DNA of 64,000 nucleotides, from contig NZ_WSRZ01000009.1 of NCBI RefSeq assembly GCF_009828585.1, forward strand, positions 62,001 through 126,000, given 5' to 3'. This document shows, one piece after another, positions 58,690 through 64,000 of the stretch. The position numbers were made by a program, and so were the translations under genes. This stretch comes from Shewanella litoralis. Its GTDB lineage: Bacteria > Pseudomonadota > Gammaproteobacteria > Enterobacterales > Shewanellaceae. The notes under the pieces are model-generated. The model searched no databases. It was not told the DNA's origin and saw nothing but the letters and a program-made list of their open reading frames with translations. Positions within the stretch are counted from its first letter, which is position 1, and the number at the start of each line of letters is the position of its first letter.

Positions 58690-59020
58690 ACGACGTCTTC
58701 CTTGGGAACAACCATCTAATTAACCTAATGGTTGAGGGCATTGATAATCTGTTTTAATAGAATAGGTTAAAAATCCAATATAATAAATATCATCAGGATA
58801 AGTTTACCTGCGCGAGTGTTAATTTGTTGTTTTGTCAATTGCCATGGTTCGACTCGGGTTTATCGCTGGCATGCACATGACAGGCTTGTTTTTTCATCGC
58901 GATTGCCGTTTAGCCGTAAATCTTTATTTTACGCGGTTTCTCATCTTAACCCCTCCTTAACCAGCCTTTCGTTATGCTAGTGCCATTATGGTGTAATACA
59001 CACGTTTTGAGGCGCAAATC
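58690..59020. other. divergent intergenic region
   Basis: The upstream regions of the GGDEF-EAL gene and the RND operon. A short direct repeat CTTAACC/CCTTAACC lies near 58947-58962. No promoter stands out. Confidence 0.3.
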
Positions 59021-60427
59021 ATGATGGTAAAACCGGCTTTACGTAATGCAATGCTCGCACTGATGGTGTCGACCCTTTTGGGGTGCAGTAGCGTTGAATA
59101 TGCCAATTATAGCGACCAAGCGAGCCAAACTGAGGCTGACCTTAGTGAGCGCTTATTGGCGCAGCTATTGGCTGAATCAAAGCAAAGTGATACAGCTGCA
59201 TCTTCAAGCGTTGCCGTGGCGACATTGACCGACCTTGTTAACGTGCCTGAGTTACAGCAGTTTATTACTAGTGCACTTGAAAACAATCCGAGTTTGCAAC
59301 AAAGCGTTGTGGCGTTAAATATGGCATATGCCCAGCACGGTATTACCTCTGCAAGTCGTTTGCCATCGGTTGATGCGGGCTTTAGTGGATCAGCAACAGA
59401 AGACAGTGACGACAGCTACACCACCGACATCACAGTCAGCTGGGAATTAGATTTATGGCAAAAAATTGCCGACAGCAGTAATGCTGCCCTAAAAGATATT
59501 GCAAGCTCGCAAGCCAGTTTACAAAGTGCCAAAGATTTAGTGGCTGCCAATGTGATGCGCAGTTGGTTAGACATCAGTTTACAACAACAATTAGTGGCGA
59601 TTGAAACCCAGCGTTTAGCAGTACTTGAAAACAACCAGGCACTGATTATGGCGCGCTATCGTGTGGGTTTAGGCAGTTTAGAAGACCTTGATAACGCCAA
59701 TACCAGCGCGGCGAGCACTCGTGCCACACTGGCGAGTTACCAAGAGCAGCTTGCCCAAAGTAAACGTGACTTAACCCTATTAACCGGCCAATGGACCGGT
59801 GAAGAGTTAGCCGCCGATATCGCCGCGCAATTTCCAGCAGTAATTAACCCAATAAGTGTACTGGGTGAGCAAAACCTTGGCCGCCGTCCCGACATTAAAA
59901 CCGCATTTTATAATATCGAGGCCGAATCATTACGTACCGATGCCGCGTATAAAGCGATGTTACCGTCTATCAGTTTATCTGCCAGTTTAACCGACATGGC
60001 AGAATCACCAAGTGACGCGCTACTTACGGGGCCACTGTGGAGTGTGCTTGGGCAGTTATCTGCGCCGTTATTTCAAGGTGGTTTATTAAAGTCGCAAGCC
60101 GAATTGGCGCGCTTAACCACTGAGCAAAGTTACTGGATTTACCAGGACACCCTATTAACCGCAGTCAACGAAGTTGAAAACAGCGTTGGCCAAGAGTATT
60201 CACTGGCTAAACAACAACAATATTTAACCGAGGCACAAATGAGTGCTGAGCGTAGTTTTGTGAGTTACGAAGAAAAGTATCGCCAGGGTTTGGTTGATAT
60301 TTTTGACCTACTCACAGTGCAGCAGCAAACCTATGATATTGAAGCGCAGCTTGCCACCACCATTTATAACCGTCTTGTTAATCGTATTGATTTAGGCCTG
60401 GCATTAGGTCTAGGGGTATCCGCATGA
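59021..60427 (+). CDS. outer-membrane efflux lipoprotein of an RND pump (OprM/NodT family)
   Basis: A 468-residue TolC-like channel with a lipoprotein signal (STLLGCSS, Cys near residue 22), as usual for OprM-type ducts. Two OEP repeats follow: SLQQSVVALNMAYAQHGITS near 90 and AELARLTTEQSYWIYQDTLL near 360. LGRRPDIKTAFYNIEAESLR near 285 is typical of the NodT subgroup. It is the first gene of an outer-membrane/adaptor/pump operon; its TGA overlaps the adaptor ATG by four bases. The next codon at 59024 is also ATG. Confidence 0.92.
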   Translation: MMVKPALRNAMLALMVSTLLGCSSVEYANYSDQASQTEADLSERLLAQLLAESKQSDTAASSSVAVATLTDLVNVPELQQFITSALENNPSLQQSVVALNMAYAQHGITSASRLPSVDAGFSGSATEDSDDSYTTDITVSWELDLWQKIADSSNAALKDIASSQASLQSAKDLVAANVMRSWLDISLQQQLVAIETQRLAVLENNQALIMARYRVGLGSLEDLDNANTSAASTRATLASYQEQLAQSKRDLTLLTGQWTGEELAADIAAQFPAVINPISVLGEQNLGRRPDIKTAFYNIEAESLRTDAAYKAMLPSISLSASLTDMAESPSDALLTGPLWSVLGQLSAPLFQGGLLKSQAELARLTTEQSYWIYQDTLLTAVNEVENSVGQEYSLAKQQQYLTEAQMSAERSFVSYEEKYRQGLVDIFDLLTVQQQTYDIEAQLATTIYNRLVNRIDLGLALGLGVSA

Positions 60428-61629
60428 AATTTAACCGTATGAACGTCATCATCACTGTATTGTCTGTGGGCAGCATATTTGCAGCATTAGGTTATACCGC
60501 CTCTAAATTGCCGCCGGCGCCTAATCAAAAAGCTCCCGCTGCTGAAGCTCCGGCCAAGCCACTTGAAAAAAGTGCGCCAGTAACCTTATTGCCTCAAGTC
60601 GGTGTCGTCGCCGTTAATGGTCAAGAATACCAGGCTGAAGTGATTGGTTTTGGTGAAGCAAAACCGCGCTTTGAGCTCACCTTAAGCGCTGAAGTCAGCG
60701 GAAAGGTGATTGAGCTAAATCGTCAATTTGAATCAGGCCAGGTGATCAAAAAAGGCACGGTATTAGGTCAAATCAATGACACCAGTTATCAACAAGCGGT
60801 CACTCAAGCGCAATCTGACGTCGCCCAAGCAGAACTTGATTTATTAGAAGAACAACGCGAAGGCGAACAAGCCAAAGCGGAGTGGTTACGTTCTGGTTTG
60901 TCTGGCGAGCCAGCATCACCGCTGGTATTGCGCACGCCACAATTAGCCCAGGCTAAAGCGGCATTAGATAATGCCAAGCTTGCGCTTAAAAAAGCCCAAC
61001 AAGATTTGGCCTACACCCAAATCACAGCGCCATTTGATGCATTGATTATTAGCCGTAATATTCAGCCAGGAAGCTACGTGCAAACCGGCACTGAACTTGG
61101 CACCTTGTACAGTGTGGCAGAAGTTGAAATCAACGTACCTTTGTCTGAAATGCAATGGAAAAACTTACCCGCATTTGATAACGCCCAGTTAGCTAAAACA
61201 CCGTGGAATGTCACTTTGCAAAGCACCGATGGCCAATATCAATGGCAAGGCTATATTGAGCGCGTAGAACAACATTTAACTGAAACAAGCCGTCAACGCT
61301 CATTGATTGTGGTGGTTGACGATCCACTAGCGCAACAAACTGATTTGTACCCAGGTACCTTTGTTAAAACTAACATTCAAGGCAAATCGTTAACTAACTT
61401 ATGGCAATTACCTTCATCGGCTATTTCGCAGCAAGGTGACATTTGGTTTGTTGACGATAATGGCCTATTAGCTAAGTCAGCAGCCAATATTGCGTTTGAA
61501 AAAGGCGGCTTTGTGTATGTGACGCCGATGACAGATAAACAAGATATGCCAGCCAAAATGCAAATTGTAAAACGCCCATTGAGTAACTTTAAAGTCGGCA
61601 CCAAAGTGCTTGCTAAGGAAGAGGTATAG
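60424..61629 (+). CDS. RND efflux periplasmic adaptor
   Basis: A 401-residue membrane-fusion protein. An N-terminal helix (about 8-28) and an Ala/Pro linker precede a lipoyl/coiled-coil/beta-barrel set: SAEVSGKVIELNRQFESGQV near 95, an Ala/Gln coiled-coil hairpin (about 125-190), and AYTQITAPFDALI-like LAYTQITAPFDALIISRNIQ near 200. It joins the inner-membrane pump to the outer-membrane duct. Translation is coupled to the duct gene by ATGA, and the pump begins two bases after its stop. Confidence 0.92.
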   Translation: MKFNRMNVIITVLSVGSIFAALGYTASKLPPAPNQKAPAAEAPAKPLEKSAPVTLLPQVGVVAVNGQEYQAEVIGFGEAKPRFELTLSAEVSGKVIELNRQFESGQVIKKGTVLGQINDTSYQQAVTQAQSDVAQAELDLLEEQREGEQAKAEWLRSGLSGEPASPLVLRTPQLAQAKAALDNAKLALKKAQQDLAYTQITAPFDALIISRNIQPGSYVQTGTELGTLYSVAEVEINVPLSEMQWKNLPAFDNAQLAKTPWNVTLQSTDGQYQWQGYIERVEQHLTETSRQRSLIVVVDDPLAQQTDLYPGTFVKTNIQGKSLTNLWQLPSSAISQQGDIWFVDDNGLLAKSAANIAFEKGGFVYVTPMTDKQDMPAKMQIVKRPLSNFKVGTKVLAKEEV

Positions 61630-61631
61630 TC

Positions 61632-64000
61632 ATGTCTAATCCTCAATCGACTCACACTGGGGCAATAGCCTGGTTTGCCAGAAACTCAGTTGCCGCTAAC
61701 TTGTTATTGATTGGCATGATTGTTGTCGGTTTATTCTCATTAAATAGCTTACGCAAAGAGGCTTTTCCGAGTTTAGAGCCAGACCGCGTTACCGTGTCTG
61801 TTACCTACGACAGTGGCGATCCTGTGCTTGCCGAAGAAGGCATAGCAATCAAAATTGAAGATGCCTTAGAAACCGTACCAGGGATTAAACGTATTACCTC
61901 AACCTCTAATGCCAATGGCAGTAGTGTGATTATTGAGAAAACCAGCTCGTATGATTTAGATACTTTGCTAACCGACATTAAAACCAATGTCGATGCCATT
62001 TATAACTTTCCTAGCGAAGCTGAAAATCCGGTGATTGATAAGATGCGCATGCAAGATCACGCGCTCTGGATTGAGATTTATGGTGATACCGACCGGGCCA
62101 CATTGCAGGCATTAGCCGAGCAATTAAAATCAGATCTATTAAGCCAGGATGCGATTCACGACCTTGAGATTAAAGCCAAAGCCGAGCCAATGATTTCGAT
62201 TGAAGTTGATGAAGCTAAGCTGCAAGCCTATGGATTAACCTTAGAGTCTGTTTCAAATGCGGTAAATGCTGAATCTGCGACGTCAATTTCGACCAGCCTG
62301 TACAACGACGATAAAACCGTGCGCTTAAAAGTGTCAGATCAGGCGTATCAACAACAAGACTTTATGGCACTGCCCATCATTACTAATAGCCAGGGGTCGT
62401 TAATTACTTTAGGCGATATCGCCACAGTGAAAGACGATTTTGCCGACGACACCTTTGTATTGTCGCGATATAACAATGTCAGCTCAAGCGCGATTCAGAT
62501 TGTGATGGATGAAAGCGGCGACATCGTTGATATTGTTGAGCAAGCCAAGCAAGTGGTTGAAAAATGGCGTAACTCGAGTGCATTACCTGAAAATGTCAGT
62601 ATTGCCTCCTGGTATGACAAAAGTACCATGATTACTGAGCGTTTAAGCTTATTGGTTAAAAATGCCCTAAGCGGTATTGCGTTAGTGTTTATTATTTTGG
62701 CGTTATTTTTAAACCTTCGCGTGGCGTTTTGGGTGGCAGCAGGTTTGCCGTTTGTGTTCTTTGGCACCTTGTTTTTCATGACCAACAATTTTGCCGGCTT
62801 AACCCTGAATGAGATGACCACTTTTGGCTTTATTATGGCGCTGGGTATTGTTGTGGATGACGCAGTTGTCGTCGGTGAGAGCGTTTACAGCACCAGACAA
62901 AAATACGGCGACAATATCGATAACACCATTAAAGGCACGCTTAAAGTGGCCACACCGACTATTTTTGGCGTGTTAACCACAGTGGTCGCGTTTGTGGCGT
63001 TAGCCAATGTGGAAGGGCGCTTAGGGCAAATTTATGCTCAGTTTGGTACGGTTGTGGCAATTTGTTTAATGTTGTCGCTGGTAGAATCTAAGTTTATTTT
63101 ACCGTCGCATCTTGCTCATGTTGATACTAAGAAGCCTGCTAAAAAATCATGGTTTAACCATATTCAACATGCTGCCGACAGCGGTTTAAAGTGGTCTAGC
63201 CGAGTGATTTACGAGCCATTAATTGAGTTTGCTCTGCGTTTTCGTTACGCCGTAGTCATGCTGTTTATTGCGGTGTTTATTTTGGTGGCTGGCATGCCAA
63301 TCACTGGCAGCGTCAGGGTAGCGTTTTTCCCTGATATTACTGGCGACACCGCAGTGGCTGACTTTTCGATGCAAAACGATGCCAGTTTTGGTCAAACCTA
63401 TAAAAACTTAACCACCTTAGAGGCGGCAGCTAAACGCGTAGATGCTCAGCTTTCTGCCCAATATAGTGATGATGACTCTGCCACTAACCTTGAGAGTTTA
63501 CATGTACTGGCCAGCAGCAGTGACTCAGGCCAAGTACAGGTTGAGTTAGCGTCAGGTGCGCCTTATAGCCTAAAAGAATTTACCGTAAAATGGACCGAAG
63601 CGGTTGGCCAAATGGAAGGGGTCAAAAAGCTAAAAGTGTTAGCTAAAAAAGAAATGCTCGACAATTTTAAAGTAGAGATTAAAGCTAGCGATACCGAGTC
63701 TGTGTTTGCCGCAGGCCAAGCGTTAAAAGCGGCTATCGAAACCATGGACGGCGTCAGTGGTATCGATAACAACCTGGATTTAGGTGAACCACAATATCGC
63801 TTTGAGCTCACCGCTCAAGGCCGCGCACTCGGGTTTGATACTGAAACCTTGTCTGCACAAGTCTTGCAGTCATTTGGCGGCGGCGTGGTACAGCGTTTTC
63901 AACGCGGTAAAGATGAAGTAAAAGTGCGTGTACGTTACCCAGATGAAGACCGCCAAACCATTGGTGATGTCAAACTTGCTAACGTTCGCACCAGCGACGG
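61632..64000 (+). CDS. RND efflux pump (AcrB-like), N-terminal part; runs off the window
   Basis: A + frame open from ATG 61632 to the right edge, about 789 codons of an expected 1000 or more. It begins MSNPQSTHTGAIAWFARNSV with the first helix near residues 20-40. TM4 carries GIVVDDAVVVGE near residue 408, including the Asp pair of the proton relay. A periplasmic porter domain lies between TM1 and TM2, and a second helix cluster starts near residue 535 (YAVVMLFIAVFILVAGMPIT). The sequence is of the AcrB/MexB-like hydrophobe type rather than CusA. The start is GAGG-led, two bases after the adaptor stop. Confidence 0.93.
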   Translation, partial: MSNPQSTHTGAIAWFARNSVAANLLLIGMIVVGLFSLNSLRKEAFPSLEPDRVTVSVTYDSGDPVLAEEGIAIKIEDALETVPGIKRITSTSNANGSSVIIEKTSSYDLDTLLTDIKTNVDAIYNFPSEAENPVIDKMRMQDHALWIEIYGDTDRATLQALAEQLKSDLLSQDAIHDLEIKAKAEPMISIEVDEAKLQAYGLTLESVSNAVNAESATSISTSLYNDDKTVRLKVSDQAYQQQDFMALPIITNSQGSLITLGDIATVKDDFADDTFVLSRYNNVSSSAIQIVMDESGDIVDIVEQAKQVVEKWRNSSALPENVSIASWYDKSTMITERLSLLVKNALSGIALVFIILALFLNLRVAFWVAAGLPFVFFGTLFFMTNNFAGLTLNEMTTFGFIMALGIVVDDAVVVGESVYSTRQKYGDNIDNTIKGTLKVATPTIFGVLTTVVAFVALANVEGRLGQIYAQFGTVVAICLMLSLVESKFILPSHLAHVDTKKPAKKSWFNHIQHAADSGLKWSSRVIYEPLIEFALRFRYAVVMLFIAVFILVAGMPITGSVRVAFFPDITGDTAVADFSMQNDASFGQTYKNLTTLEAAAKRVDAQLSAQYSDDDSATNLESLHVLASSSDSGQVQVELASGAPYSLKEFTVKWTEAVGQMEGVKKLKVLAKKEMLDNFKVEIKASDTESVFAAGQALKAAIETMDGVSGIDNNLDLGEPQYRFELTAQGRALGFDTETLSAQVLQSFGGGVVQRFQRGKDEVKVRVRYPDEDRQTIGDVKLANVRTSD

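Overview
The window is a chromosomal segment of a gammaproteobacterium, almost certainly a cold- or marine-adapted Shewanella close to S. frigidimarina. The best evidence is a complete periplasmic flavocytochrome c3 fumarate reductase (fccA, 50750-52540). Supporting evidence is the gene order mshQ-mreBCD-maf-rng-yhdP-nitrilase-tldD, an ExeM-type nuclease with a GlyGly-CTERM tail, and the neighbouring uvrA, YajR-like MFS and ssb genes. I saw no tRNA, rRNA, prophage, CRISPR array or transposase gene. Most of the window is ordinary core genome with a few accessory patches.

Layout. 1-12.7 kb: the 3' end of mshQ (MSHA pilus), then the cell-shape block mreB-mreC-mreD, maf, rng, yhdP, a nitrilase and tldD, all on + and tightly packed. 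12.8-17.6 kb: an export operon (TolC-like protein, HlyD adaptor, two ABC-2 permeases) with no ATPase gene. 17.7-24.3 kb: small envelope genes, a membrane-protein gene broken by a 260-bp MITE-like element, a LysR regulator, lipoproteins, a large Ig-like lipoprotein and yjgA/darP. 24.4-30.6 kb: pmbA (partner of tldD), a DUF4397 lipoprotein, rimO and a chemoreceptor. 31-42.6 kb: exeM, purC, a DMT permease, an unlisted 54-residue membrane protein, a DeaD-type helicase, an M28 peptidase and uvrA. 42.8-45 kb: MFS transporter and ssb. 45-50.7 kb: a nitric-oxide module, hmp divergent from norR, then small DUF membrane proteins. 50.7-58.7 kb: fccA, a divergent sensor kinase/response regulator pair and a GGDEF-EAL protein. 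59-64 kb: a tripartite RND efflux operon whose pump gene runs off the window end.

How the parts fit. MreBCD and YhdP act in envelope growth and lipid transport, TldD/PmbA form a two-subunit protease, and Maf and RNase G are housekeeping. Hmp detoxifies NO under NorR control: the hmp/norR gap holds three GT-N7-AC sites, the known NorR spacing, and a sigma-54-like promoter facing hmp. FccA is the terminal fumarate reductase of anaerobic respiration. Its divergent neighbour is a kinase with a periplasmic solute-binding domain, paired with an NtrC-like regulator that has lost both the sigma-54 contact loop and the Walker B aspartate.

The observations most worth following are the MITE-like insertion whose excision restores a 130-residue reading frame, the degenerate NtrC-type regulator beside fccA, the hmp/norR control region, paired palindromes 30 bp apart upstream of the kinase, a near-consensus promoter with an overlapping palindrome before the DUF2798 gene, and the unlisted 54-residue membrane protein.
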